Positions 14,315 through 22,323 of a stretch of DNA of 33,427 nucleotides are shown piece by piece. A program made the translations under genes and the position numbers. The notes below the pieces were generated by a model. It ran no database searches and was not told the DNA's origin. It worked only from the letters and a program-made list of their open reading frames with translations. Origin of the DNA: an uncultured bacterium (lineage in GTDB: Bacteria; Bacillota; Clostridia; Oscillospirales; Ruminococcaceae); assembly GCA_905214265.1 (NCBI GenBank), contig CAJMLQ010000020.1, forward strand, positions 1 through 33,427, in the 5' to 3' direction. Position 1 is the first letter of the stretch. Every line of letters begins with the position of its first letter.

Positions 14315-15090
14315 TGGAGGCTGTTCTTACCATCTTGGTCACCTTTTTCGCCGGGATGGGCGCGGGACTGGGCACTGGTTTTGCCGGAATGAGCGCCGCG
14401 GCGGTCATCACCCCGATGCTGGTCACTTTTCTCGGCATAGACCCGTATATGGCGGTGGGCATCGCCCTGGCTTCCGATGTACTGGCCAGCGCGGTTTCTG
14501 CCTATACCTACGGAAAAAACAAAAATCTGGACGTGAAAAATGGCCTGGTTATGATGGTCAGCGTCCTGCTCTTCACTGTGGTGGGGAGTTATCTGTCCAG
14601 CTTGGTGCCCTCCCAGACTATGGGCGGATTTTCCGTTTTCATGACCTTCCTGCTGGGAATTAAGTTCATCTTCCGCCCGGTCATGACAACCAAAGAGTCT
14701 ATGACGGCCGTTTCCGCGAAAAAGCGGCTGATACAGTCGATTGTCTGCGGCGTGGGGATCGGCCTGATCTGCGGGTTTGTCGGAGCGGGCGGCGGCATGA
14801 TGATACTGCTGATCCTCACCAGTGTGCTGGGATACGAACTGAAAACCGCAGTGGGAACCAGCGTTTTTATCATGACCTTTACCGCGTTGACCGGTGCTGT
14901 CTCCCATTTTGCCATCGGCGGCGCACCGGATTGGACGGTTTTTGCCCTTTGCGTGCTCTTCACGCTGGTTTGGGCACGGATCGCCGCCCGATTCGCCAAC
15001 AAAGCTTCTCCGGCGGTGCTCAACCGCGCCACCGGCGTGGTGCTAGTAACTTTGGGAGCGGCAATTTTTCTCTTTTCCCTTTTAACCTGA
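14314..15090 (+). CDS. TauE/SafE-family membrane transporter
   Basis: 258 aa, about eight membrane helices in two repeated halves. Each half has the glycine-rich phrase of the family: FAGMGAGLGTGFAGMSAAAVITP near the start and GLICGFVGAGGGMMILLI at about 150-167. Family members export sulfite, sulfonates or other small organic anions; the substrate here cannot be told. It overlaps purN by one base and lies within the purine operon, so it is co-transcribed with purine genes. Export of a purine-related metabolite or of sulfite is speculation. Confidence 0.9.
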   Translation: MEAVLTILVTFFAGMGAGLGTGFAGMSAAAVITPMLVTFLGIDPYMAVGIALASDVLASAVSAYTYGKNKNLDVKNGLVMMVSVLLFTVVGSYLSSLVPSQTMGGFSVFMTFLLGIKFIFRPVMTTKESMTAVSAKKRLIQSIVCGVGIGLICGFVGAGGGMMILLILTSVLGYELKTAVGTSVFIMTFTALTGAVSHFAIGGAPDWTVFALCVLFTLVWARIAARFANKASPAVLNRATGVVLVTLGAAIFLFSLLT

Positions 15091-15102
15091 TAGGAGGAAG
15101 CT

Positions 15103-15672
15103 ATGGAAAAAACAGCCCCGGTTTGGGAGAAGGACGGTTTTGTCCTGCGGCTGTCCCGTGAAGAGGACGCCATCCCCTATTACCGGCAGAATTTTAACCC
15201 TCTGGACCCGGAAATCGCACGGTTGACCGGCTGCCCGGAGGCCTTTGAGGAGGACACGGTTGTCCGCTTCTTCCTCTCCTGTATCTCCGACCCAGACCGG
15301 TACGATTTTCTGCTTTTTTCGCCGGATGGGCGCATCATTGGGGAAAGCGTCCTCAATGAAATCGATTGGGATCTTCGCAGCGCTAACTTCCGCATTGCGA
15401 TTTTCCATCCGACGGACCGGGGAAAGGGAATCGGGTCCTGGATGATTCGGACGGCCCGGGATTTTGCATTTGAAACGCTGAAGCTTCACCGCTTGTCCCT
15501 GGACGTATTTTCCTTCAACCAACGGGCGGAACGCGCTTACGCCCGGGCAGGCTTTCGGCGGGAGGGCGTCCTGCGGGATGCTGTCCGGGATGGAGACGGG
15601 TATGCCGACGACATTCTCATGGCGATCCTGGAGCCGGAATGGCAGGCGCTGCGGGATTCGTCCTGTCTGTAG
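15103..15672 (+). CDS. GNAT-family N-acetyltransferase, RimJ/RimL type
   Basis: 189 aa, cytoplasmic. It transfers acetyl from acetyl-CoA to an amine, perhaps of a protein N-terminus or a small molecule. The acetyl-CoA loop is visible as DRGKGIGSWMIRTARDFAF at about residues 105-123, followed by LHRLSLDVFSFNQRAERAYARAGFRREGVLRDAV, typical of this group. The ribosome site TAGGAGGAAGCT is excellent and only 12 nt separate it from the transporter gene. Why it sits in the purine operon is unclear. Confidence 0.9.
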   Translation: MEKTAPVWEKDGFVLRLSREEDAIPYYRQNFNPLDPEIARLTGCPEAFEEDTVVRFFLSCISDPDRYDFLLFSPDGRIIGESVLNEIDWDLRSANFRIAIFHPTDRGKGIGSWMIRTARDFAFETLKLHRLSLDVFSFNQRAERAYARAGFRREGVLRDAVRDGDGYADDILMAILEPEWQALRDSSCL

Positions 15673-15786
15673 TCAGCGGTGCCGGACGTAAAACAGCGTT
15701 TGCAGGATACTGATATGCAACTGCCGCTTCTCGGAGCCTGTTCCTGTGGGAGCGCGCAGCGTTCAACAAAATAAAGGAGGATTTCG

Positions 15787-16488
15787 ATGATCAATCTGGA
15801 AACCTATCTCAGCGGGAATTCTTATCCCGGCCGCGGCGTGCTGCTGGGACGTTCCGCCGATAACAAACACGCGGTCATCGCCTATTTTATCATGGGCCGC
15901 AGTGAGAACAGCCGCAATCGCATCTTTGAAGAAACTGCAGACGGGATTCGCACCCGGGCGTTTGACGAGTCCAAAATGACCGACCCGTCTCTGATTATCT
16001 ACCACCCCGTCCGGAAGGCCGGCTCCTTCACCGTGGTCACCAATGGCGACCAGACCGATACCGTGGCCGATTACCTGAAGGCCGGTCGCACCTTTGAAGA
16101 GGCCCTCCGCACGCGGACCTTCGAGCCGGACGGTCCCAACTGGACCCCCCGCATCTCCGGCCTGCTGGCGGAAAACGGTGACTACCGCCTATCCATCCTC
16201 AAGAGCGCCGATGGCGACGATTCCTCCGTTCGGCGGTACTTTTTTGAGTACACCGATCCCAAAGCCGGGACCGGCCACCTGATTCATACTTACGAGCATG
16301 ACGGGAGCCCCATCCCCAGTTTTATCGGTGAGCCGAAAACCGTTTCTTTGGAGTACGCCTGCATCAACTGCTTCACCAAAGCGCTGTGGGAAAATCTGAA
16401 CCCGGATAACAAGGTTTCTCTCTTCACCAGCTTTATCGATCTGGAGACCGGCGCGGCCACGACCAAGATTGTCAATAAACATCAATAA
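15787..16488 (+). CDS. purO: IMP cyclohydrolase, PurO type
   Basis: 233 aa. It should catalyse the last step, ring closure of FAICAR to IMP. The sequence resembles the PurO (IMP_cyclohyd) family first known from archaea: it opens with YLSGNSYPGRGVLLGRS, then AVIAYFIMGRSENSRNRIF, both characteristic. This is not homologous to the cyclohydrolase half of PurH. It directly precedes a stand-alone AICAR formyltransferase, which completes the set. AAAGGAGG precedes the ATG. The 114-nt gap before it shows no clear promoter. Confidence 0.9.
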   Translation: MINLETYLSGNSYPGRGVLLGRSADNKHAVIAYFIMGRSENSRNRIFEETADGIRTRAFDESKMTDPSLIIYHPVRKAGSFTVVTNGDQTDTVADYLKAGRTFEEALRTRTFEPDGPNWTPRISGLLAENGDYRLSILKSADGDDSSVRRYFFEYTDPKAGTGHLIHTYEHDGSPIPSFIGEPKTVSLEYACINCFTKALWENLNPDNKVSLFTSFIDLETGAATTKIVNKHQ

Positions 16489-16532
16489 ATATCAACTTTT
16501 TTTAGTTTCTGCAATGGAAAGGATGGGATAAT

Positions 16533-17705
16533 ATGACAGAATTGGAACTGAAATACGGCTGTAACCCCAATCAGAAGCCCTCCCGCATCTTTATGAAAAA
16601 CGGCGAGCTGCCCATCGAGGTTTTGAACGGCAAGCCTGGCTACATCAACTTTCTGGATGCTTTCAACAGCTGGCAGCTGGTGAAAGAGCTGAAGGAGGCC
16701 ACCGGCCTGCCTGCAGCCGCGTCCTTTAAGCACGTCTCCCCGGCAGGTGCGGCGGTGGGCCTGCCTCTGGACGATACCCTGAAGAAGATTTATTTTGTGG
16801 AGGACCTGGAGCTTACCCCCATTGCCGCAGCCTATGCCCGGGCCCGGGGCGCGGACCGCTGCTCCTCCTACGGGGATTGGGTCGCCCTGTCCGACACCTG
16901 CGACGAGGCGACGGCCACGCTGCTGGCCCGGGAGGTCTCCGACGGTATCATTGCCCCGGACTATACCGAAAAGGCCTTGGAGATCCTCAAAACCAAGCGT
17001 AAAGGCAGCTACAATGTCGTGAAGATCGACTCCTCCTATGTCCCCGCGCCGGTGGAGCAGAAGGACGTCTTCGGCATCACCTTTGAACAGGGCCGCAACG
17101 AGGTGAAAATTGACGAAACGCTGCTGAAAGAACTTCCCACCAAAAATCAGGAGATCCCCGCGGCGGCCAAACGGGACCTGGTCATCGCTCTCATCGCCCT
17201 GAAATACACCCAGTCAAACTCGGTCTGCTATGTCAAGGACGGCCAGGCCATTGGCATTGGTGCCGGACAGCAGTCCCGTATCTACTGCACCCGTCTGGCC
17301 GGGAACAAGGCTGACGCTTGGTATCTCCGTCAGCATCCCAAGGTGCTGGCCCTGCCCTTTAAGGAGAGCGTCCGCCGCCCTGACCGGGACAATACCATCG
17401 ATTCCTATATCTCCGACGATTACATGGACGTACTGGCCGACGGCGTATGGCAGCAGTTCTTTACCGTCTGCCCGGAGCCGCTGACTCGGGAAGAGCGCCG
17501 TGCCTGGCTGGACGGCCTGACCGGGGTCGCCCTGGGTTCTGACGCCTTCTTCCCCTTCGGCGACAACATTGAGCGGGCCCGGAAGAGCGGCGTCTGCTGG
17601 ATCGCCCAGCCCGGCGGCTCCATCCGCGACGACAACGTTATAGAGACCTGCGACAAGTACGATATCGCCATGGCCTTTACCGGGGTCCGGCTGTTCCATC
17701 ATTAA
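16533..17705 (+). CDS. purH: AICAR formyltransferase, stand-alone (PurH C-terminal half)
   Basis: 390 aa. It formylates AICAR to FAICAR with 10-formyl-THF. The whole protein matches the transformylase half of PurH: LKYGCNPNQKPS at the start, the catalytic Lys-His pair K66-H67 in SFKHVSPAG, YTQSNSVCYVKDGQAIGIGAGQQSR (220s-240s) and the FFPFGDNIERARKSGV and FTGVRLFHH end. The MGS-like cyclohydrolase half is absent; that job falls to the PurO-type protein 45 nt upstream. The site AAAGGATGGG precedes the ATG. Length fits the stand-alone transformylase family. Confidence 0.94.
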   Translation: MTELELKYGCNPNQKPSRIFMKNGELPIEVLNGKPGYINFLDAFNSWQLVKELKEATGLPAAASFKHVSPAGAAVGLPLDDTLKKIYFVEDLELTPIAAAYARARGADRCSSYGDWVALSDTCDEATATLLAREVSDGIIAPDYTEKALEILKTKRKGSYNVVKIDSSYVPAPVEQKDVFGITFEQGRNEVKIDETLLKELPTKNQEIPAAAKRDLVIALIALKYTQSNSVCYVKDGQAIGIGAGQQSRIYCTRLAGNKADAWYLRQHPKVLALPFKESVRRPDRDNTIDSYISDDYMDVLADGVWQQFFTVCPEPLTREERRAWLDGLTGVALGSDAFFPFGDNIERARKSGVCWIAQPGGSIRDDNVIETCDKYDIAMAFTGVRLFHH

Positions 17706-17708
17706 GCT

Positions 17709-18533
17709 GTGCCGGAGAGGAGAACCAGGGGGTTCAGCGCGGTGGCTCTGAAATACATGGCCGCCGCCTTTATGGCAGTGGATCATGTGGGAATGCTTTT
17801 CGACCCGCTTTCCGCCTTTTTCACTGCCGGCGACCCGGCGCGCCAACTGCTGCGTTATCTGGGACGGCTGGCCTTTCCGATCTTTGCCTTTTTTGTGGCA
17901 GAGGGGTGTCGGAAGACCCGGAACTATCCGGCTTACCTGCGGCGGCTGGGCCTGTTCGCCCTGCTTGCACAGTTCCCGCTGCTCCTGCTTCCTTCCCTGA
18001 AAGGGTGCGGAAACGTGCTGACCACCTTTTTTCTGGCTGCGCTGGGAATTTTTTTTTGGCGGGAGGGACAGGTTCGGGGTTGGAAGGCCAGGGGATGGCT
18101 GGCGATGGGGGTCTGTGTCCTTGCCGTGGAAGTTCTTAGGGGAGATTACGGCTGGGTCGGAGCTTTTCTGGTGTGCGCTGTCTATCTGACCGGAGAAGAC
18201 CGGCGGCGCCAGCTGCTGGTCTTGGGAGGCGGTTTGGCCTTTTACTATCTGCTCTCCCCGCTGTGGATCCACGGGTGCTTCCTTGCGCTGGAAGCACTGG
18301 GTGGGACTGGGGGAGGGGCTTTTTTCGCCGGATTGACGGGGGAGTTTCCCCTAGGGATCCCCTTCAGCCTGCCGTTTTGTCTTCTCACTGCCGGGTTCGC
18401 GCTGCTTTCCCTTCCGCTGCTGGCCCGGTATAACGGAGAGCGAGGCCGGGGCGGAAAGTGGTTCTTCTATTGGTTTTATCCCGGGCATTTGGCCCTGCTG
18501 GGGCTGGTTAAAATTCTAATTACGCAGTGGTAA
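17709..18533 (+). CDS. TraX-family integral membrane protein
   Basis: 274 aa from GTG 17709; GTG 17742 is an alternative with AGGGGG upstream. It is very hydrophobic, with about eight helices. The opening GFSAVALKYMAAAFMAVDHVGML and the RQLLRYLGRLAFPIFAFFVAEG phrase (about 52-71) are typical of the TraX family, named after the F-plasmid pilin N-acetyltransferase. In Firmicutes the role is unknown; acyl transfer to a cell-surface target is possible. It lies 3 nt after the AICAR formyltransferase and 13 nt before purD, firmly inside the purine operon. Confidence 0.87.
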   Translation: MPERRTRGFSAVALKYMAAAFMAVDHVGMLFDPLSAFFTAGDPARQLLRYLGRLAFPIFAFFVAEGCRKTRNYPAYLRRLGLFALLAQFPLLLLPSLKGCGNVLTTFFLAALGIFFWREGQVRGWKARGWLAMGVCVLAVEVLRGDYGWVGAFLVCAVYLTGEDRRRQLLVLGGGLAFYYLLSPLWIHGCFLALEALGGTGGGAFFAGLTGEFPLGIPFSLPFCLLTAGFALLSLPLLARYNGERGRGGKWFFYWFYPGHLALLGLVKILITQW

Positions 18534-18546
18534 AGGAGATATTGAT

Positions 18547-19815
18547 ATGAATGTTCTTGTTGTGGGCGGCGGCGGCCGCGAGCATGCCATCGCCCTGAAA
18601 CTCAGGGAGAATCCTGCGGTTCAGCGGATCTTTGCCGCTCCCGGAAATGGGGGAATGGCGGCTTTCTGCACCCTGGTGCCCATTAAGGCGGCAGACGTGG
18701 AGGGCATGGTGAAGTTCGCTGTGGATAACGGCGTTGACTTTGTCGTGGTCGCGCCGGACGATCCGCTCGTCCTCGGTATGGCGGACGCCATGGAGGCGGC
18801 GGGGATCCCTGCCTTCGGCCCCAGCAAGGCCGCGGCGGCCATTGAGGGGAGCAAGGTCTTTTCTAAGAACCTGATGAAGAAATACGGCATACCCACCGCC
18901 CGCTATGAGACCTTTGATAACGAGGCAGAGGCGGCAGCCTACGTCAAAGAGCAGAATACCTACCCCACCGTCATCAAGGCCGACGGCCTGGCCTTGGGGA
19001 AGGGAGTCCTCATTGCCGGAAACGAGGCAGAGGCCCTGGAGGCTATCCACTCCATCATGGGGGACAAAATTTTCGGCGCGTCGGGAAACCGCATCGTCAT
19101 CGAGGAATTTTTGGAGGGGCCGGAAGTTTCGGTACTCTCCTTCACCGACGGAAAGACGCTGGTGCCCATGATCTCCTCCAAAGACCATAAACGGGCGCTG
19201 GACGGCGACCAGGGGCTGAACACCGGGGGTATGGGGACCATTGCGCCCAACCCTTACTACACGCCGGAAATCGCGGAGCGCTGCATGGAGGAAATCTTCC
19301 TGCCCACCATGGAGGCGATGAACACCGAGGGGAGAACCTTCAAGGGCTGCCTGTACTTCGGGTTGATGCTCACCAAAAACGGGCCCAAGGTCATCGAGTA
19401 CAACTGCCGGTTCGGCGACCCGGAAACCCAGGTGGTGCTGCCGCTGCTGAAGACCGATCTGCTGACGGTGTTCCAGGCGGTGCGGGACGAGCGGCTCTCT
19501 GAGGTCAAGGTGGAGTTTTCGGAAGAATCTGCGGCCTGCGTAGTGCTGGCTTCGGGGGGATATCCGCAGAAATATCGGACCGGTTTCGAGATTCAGGGCC
19601 TTGATACTATGGGCCAGGCGGAAGGCGTTACCGTTTATCACGCAGGAACAAAGCTGGAGGACGGGAAGTTTTATACCGCCGGAGGACGGGTTCTGGGTGT
19701 CACTGCCGTGGGGGCGAATCGGGCGGAGGCGCTGGCCAAAAGCTATGCCGCCGCGGAGAAGATCACCTTCGAGGGTGTCCACTACCGGACGGACATTGGA
19801 AAGATCCCGGAATAA
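18547..19815 (+). CDS. purD: Phosphoribosylamine-glycine ligase (GAR synthetase)
   Basis: 422 aa. ATP-grasp enzyme that joins phosphoribosylamine and glycine to GAR, the step after PurF. Visible blocks: VLVVGGGGREHAIA (3-16), APGNGG (about 31-36), VIKADGLALGKGVLIA (about 143-158), the DHKRALDGDQGLNTGGMG glycine-rich segment and YNCRFGDPETQVVLP (about 289-303). AAAGGAGA precedes the ATG. It is the last gene of the purine operon, closed by a strong bidirectional terminator. Confidence 0.97.
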   Translation: MNVLVVGGGGREHAIALKLRENPAVQRIFAAPGNGGMAAFCTLVPIKAADVEGMVKFAVDNGVDFVVVAPDDPLVLGMADAMEAAGIPAFGPSKAAAAIEGSKVFSKNLMKKYGIPTARYETFDNEAEAAAYVKEQNTYPTVIKADGLALGKGVLIAGNEAEALEAIHSIMGDKIFGASGNRIVIEEFLEGPEVSVLSFTDGKTLVPMISSKDHKRALDGDQGLNTGGMGTIAPNPYYTPEIAERCMEEIFLPTMEAMNTEGRTFKGCLYFGLMLTKNGPKVIEYNCRFGDPETQVVLPLLKTDLLTVFQAVRDERLSEVKVEFSEESAACVVLASGGYPQKYRTGFEIQGLDTMGQAEGVTVYHAGTKLEDGKFYTAGGRVLGVTAVGANRAEALAKSYAAAEKITFEGVHYRTDIGKIPE

Positions 19816-19822
19816 GAACGCA

Positions 19823-19862
19823 AAAATCCCGCGCAGCGATTTGGATCGCTGCGCGGGATTTT
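19823..19862. terminator. Bidirectional terminator between purD and thrS
   Basis: An 18-bp perfect stem (19823-19840 with 19845-19862) and a TTGG loop. AAAA at one end and TTTT at the other serve both convergent operons. Confidence 0.93.
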
Positions 19863-19878
19863 GTTTGTACGGGGAAGA

Positions 19879-21825
19879 TCAGTCCACCGCGTAGTCTTTG
19901 ATCTTCTGCTGGATCAGGGCGAGGAATTCCTCCACGGTCATGGAGCCGATGTCGCCGGATACGCGGGAGCGGACAGCCACGGTGCCGTTCTCCGCTTCCT
20001 TGTCGCCGATGACCAGCATAAAGGGGACCTTTTCCATCTGGGCCGCCCGGATCTTATAGCCGATCTTCTCGCTGCGGGTGTCCACCTCGACCCGGAGCCC
20101 AGCGGATTTCAGGGTTTTACGCAGGCTTTCCGAATAGTCGTGAGCACGGTCGGTCACTGGCAGGATGCGGACCTGCTCCGGAGCCATCCAGACCGGCAGA
20201 GCCCCGGCGTATTTCTCCAGCAGGTAGGCGAGGGTCCGCTCGTAGCAGCCAAGAGAAGTCCGATGAATGATGTAGGGCCGGACTTTTTTGCCCTCCCGGT
20301 CCGTGTACTCCATGCCGAACTGCTCCGCCAACAGCTGGTCCACCTGGATGGTGACGATGGTGTCTTCTTTGCCGAAGACGTTTTTATACTGAATGTCCAG
20401 CTTGGGGCCGTAAAAGGCGGCTTCGTCGATGCCAATCGTGTACTGGATCCCCAGATGATCCAGAATCTTGCCCATGATGCCCTGGGCCTCTTCCCACTGT
20501 TCCGGGGTGCCGATATACTTTTCCCGGTTGTTGGGATCCCACTGGGAGAAACGGAAGGTGCAGTCCTCCAGCATGCCGACCTTTTCTAGGACGAATTTGG
20601 CCAGCTCCAAACATTTCCGGAACTCGTCCTCCAGCTGTTCGGGGCAGAGGATCAAATGGCCTTCGGAGATGGTGAATTGCCGCACACGGATGAGACCGTG
20701 CATCTCGCCGGAATCTTCATTGCGGAACAGGGTGGAAGTTTCGCCCAGCCGCATGGGCAGGTCACGATAGGAACGGGCCCGGTTCAGGAAGACCTGATAC
20801 TGGAAGGGGCAGGTCATGGGGCGGAGGGCAAAGCACTCCTTGGTTTCGTCATTGGGGTCGCCCAGGACGAACATGCCGTCCAGGTAATGGTCCCAGTGCC
20901 CGGAGATCTTATACAGCTCCCGCTTGGCCATATAAGGAGTTTTGGTGCGGACATAGCCCCACTCATTGTCTTCCAGGTCCTCCACCCAGCGCTGCAGGAT
21001 CTGGATGACCTTGGCTCCTTTGGGAAGCAGAATGGGCAGACCCTGTCCGATGACATCTACGGTGGTAAAATACTCCAGATGGCGGCCGATAATGTTATGG
21101 TCCCGCTTTTTGGCCTCTTCCAGCATGGTCAGATGCTCGTCCAGCTGAGCGGCTTTGGGGAAGGCAATGCCATAAACCCGGCAGAGCTGGCGGCTTTTTG
21201 AGTCGCCGCGCCAGTATGCGCCGGTGGTGGCGGTGAGTTTAAACGCCTTGATTACAGAGAGATCCAGCAGATGAGGACCGGCGCAGAGGTCAGTGAACTC
21301 GCCCTGGCTGTAGAAGGAGATGTCGTCGCCCTTGGCGGCATGCTCCTCGATGAGTTCGATTTTATAGGGTTCGCCCCGTTCCTCCATGAGTTTTTTGGCG
21401 TCGGCGGGGGAGAGTGTGAAGCGCTCGATGGTGGGCTTTTCCTTAACGATTTTTTTCATCTCAGCTTCCAAGGCGGCCAAGTCCTCGGGAGTGAAGGGCT
21501 TTTCCACGTCAAAATCGTAGTAGAAGCCGCTGTCGATGGCGGGGCCGATGGCGAGCTTCGCCGCGGGGAAGAGGCGTTTCACGGCCTGGGCCAGCAGGTG
21601 GGAGGCGGTGTGCCAGAAGGTCTTTTTGCCGCCCTCGTCGTCAAAGGTCAGGATCTCCAGTGCGCAGTCGGCGTCGATGACGGTGCGCAGGTCCTTGACC
21701 TCCCCGTTGATCTTGCAGGAGCAGGCGGCCCGGTAGAGACCCATGCTCAGGTCTTTGCAGACATCGGCGGCGGAAACGGGAGCCTCATAACTCTTGACGC
21801 TGCCGTCTTTCAGGGTAATGTTCAT
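19879..21825 (-). CDS. thrS: Threonine-tRNA ligase
   Basis: 648 aa, the full-length form. Domain order: TGS domain (1-60); editing domain with H72-x3-H76 and C181/H185, which match the E. coli proofreading site; class II catalytic core, with zinc-ligand Cys in RPMTCP, LFRNEDSGEMHGLIRVRQF as motif 2 and HRTSLGCYERTLAYLLE as motif 3; anticodon domain from about 545. The common PMNCPGH phrase reads PMTCPFQ, as I recall from some Clostridia and Bacteroidetes. AAAGGAAG precedes the ATG. Expression is controlled by the T-box leader upstream. Confidence 0.97.
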   Translation of the reverse strand: MNITLKDGSVKSYEAPVSAADVCKDLSMGLYRAACSCKINGEVKDLRTVIDADCALEILTFDDEGGKKTFWHTASHLLAQAVKRLFPAAKLAIGPAIDSGFYYDFDVEKPFTPEDLAALEAEMKKIVKEKPTIERFTLSPADAKKLMEERGEPYKIELIEEHAAKGDDISFYSQGEFTDLCAGPHLLDLSVIKAFKLTATTGAYWRGDSKSRQLCRVYGIAFPKAAQLDEHLTMLEEAKKRDHNIIGRHLEYFTTVDVIGQGLPILLPKGAKVIQILQRWVEDLEDNEWGYVRTKTPYMAKRELYKISGHWDHYLDGMFVLGDPNDETKECFALRPMTCPFQYQVFLNRARSYRDLPMRLGETSTLFRNEDSGEMHGLIRVRQFTISEGHLILCPEQLEDEFRKCLELAKFVLEKVGMLEDCTFRFSQWDPNNREKYIGTPEQWEEAQGIMGKILDHLGIQYTIGIDEAAFYGPKLDIQYKNVFGKEDTIVTIQVDQLLAEQFGMEYTDREGKKVRPYIIHRTSLGCYERTLAYLLEKYAGALPVWMAPEQVRILPVTDRAHDYSESLRKTLKSAGLRVEVDTRSEKIGYKIRAAQMEKVPFMLVIGDKEAENGTVAVRSRVSGDIGSMTVEEFLALIQQKIKDYAVD

Positions 21826-21903
21826 CGTACTTCTTCCTTTCTATCCAAACACAGTTCGTTGCTTTATGGTTCCGCCCATCCGCTTTGCGGCTGGGCGCCC
21901 GAT

Positions 21904-22003
21904 TCAAAAGACAGCCTCCTTATCCCCCGGGGAAAACCGGCGGAGCAGGAGGCGGCTAGTTCGCAGCATCGCCGTCCCTTTATGATACAATTGAATTTCC
22001 ATT
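21904..22003 (-). pseudogene. Frameshifted N-terminal remnant of a GNAT acetyltransferase
   Basis: ATG at 22003 with GGGAG upstream opens MEIQLYHKGTAMLR and then stops (TAG) after one more codon. Shifting frame by one base at 21960-21962 continues as TSRLLLRRFSPGDKEAVF before a TGA at 21904. Joined, these give the characteristic start of RimJ/RimL-type acetyltransferases (KGT...ERLILRRF..DAEAMF). About 30 residues survive; the rest is deleted. It lies between the T-box terminator and thrS on the same strand, in the thrS transcript. Confidence 0.5.
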
Positions 22004-22023
22004 CCGGCGTCTCCCTTCTACGC

Positions 22024-22062
22024 AAAAAACAAAAAACGCTTCATCCCCCAAGGGATGAAGCG
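22024..22062 (-). terminator. thrS: T-box terminator of thrS
   Basis: On the minus strand CGCTTCATCCC (22052-22062) pairs with its complement (22037-22047); six T (22031-22036), a G and six more T follow. It directly follows the T-box sequence and would form when tRNA-Thr is charged. Confidence 0.9.
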
Positions 22063-22262
22063 AAGCTCCATGGTTCCACCCAAATTACGGCGAAAACGCC
22101 GTCACTCTGCGGCCTGTTAACGGCGGCCGGCCGTCGCGGTTCACCGCGCCCTCACAGGTGGTATCGGATCTCCTCTTTCCCGGAATGCTTGCAGCCGGGG
22201 CATTCCTCTCTGGAGGGAAAGCGGCTGGAGAGCCGTGTCCTGCTCGCAGGTTTTAATCTGTA
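22063..22262 (-). ncRNA. T-box leader of thrS
   Basis: The minus strand carries the conserved T-box TTTGGGTGGAACCATGG at 22068-22084, which pairs with the uncharged tRNA end and belongs to the antiterminator. Upstream is a stem I-like region with long paired arms (e.g. GGAATGC and GCATTCC around 22185-22205). GATACCACCTG in its 3' strand offers the Thr codon ACC near 22157-22162 as the specifier. It senses uncharged tRNA-Thr and lets transcription pass into thrS. Confidence 0.9.
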
Positions 22263-22267
22263 ATGAT

Positions 22268-22296
22268 ATTGTAGCACTCCCGCAGACAGATGTCAA
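22268..22296 (-). promoter_or_regulatory. Promoter of the thrS T-box transcript
   Basis: A perfect TTGACA (22291-22296) is 17 bp from TACAAT (22268-22273) on the minus strand. Transcription would start near 22261, just before the T-box stem I. Confidence 0.9.
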
Positions 22297-22323
22297 GCGG
22301 TTTTCCAGGAGGCAGAAAAAAGA

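Noticed and set aside
17214..18272. A 352-codon minus-strand frame across purH and the TraX gene.
   Set aside because: It covers parts of two real genes on the opposite strand and resembles nothing.
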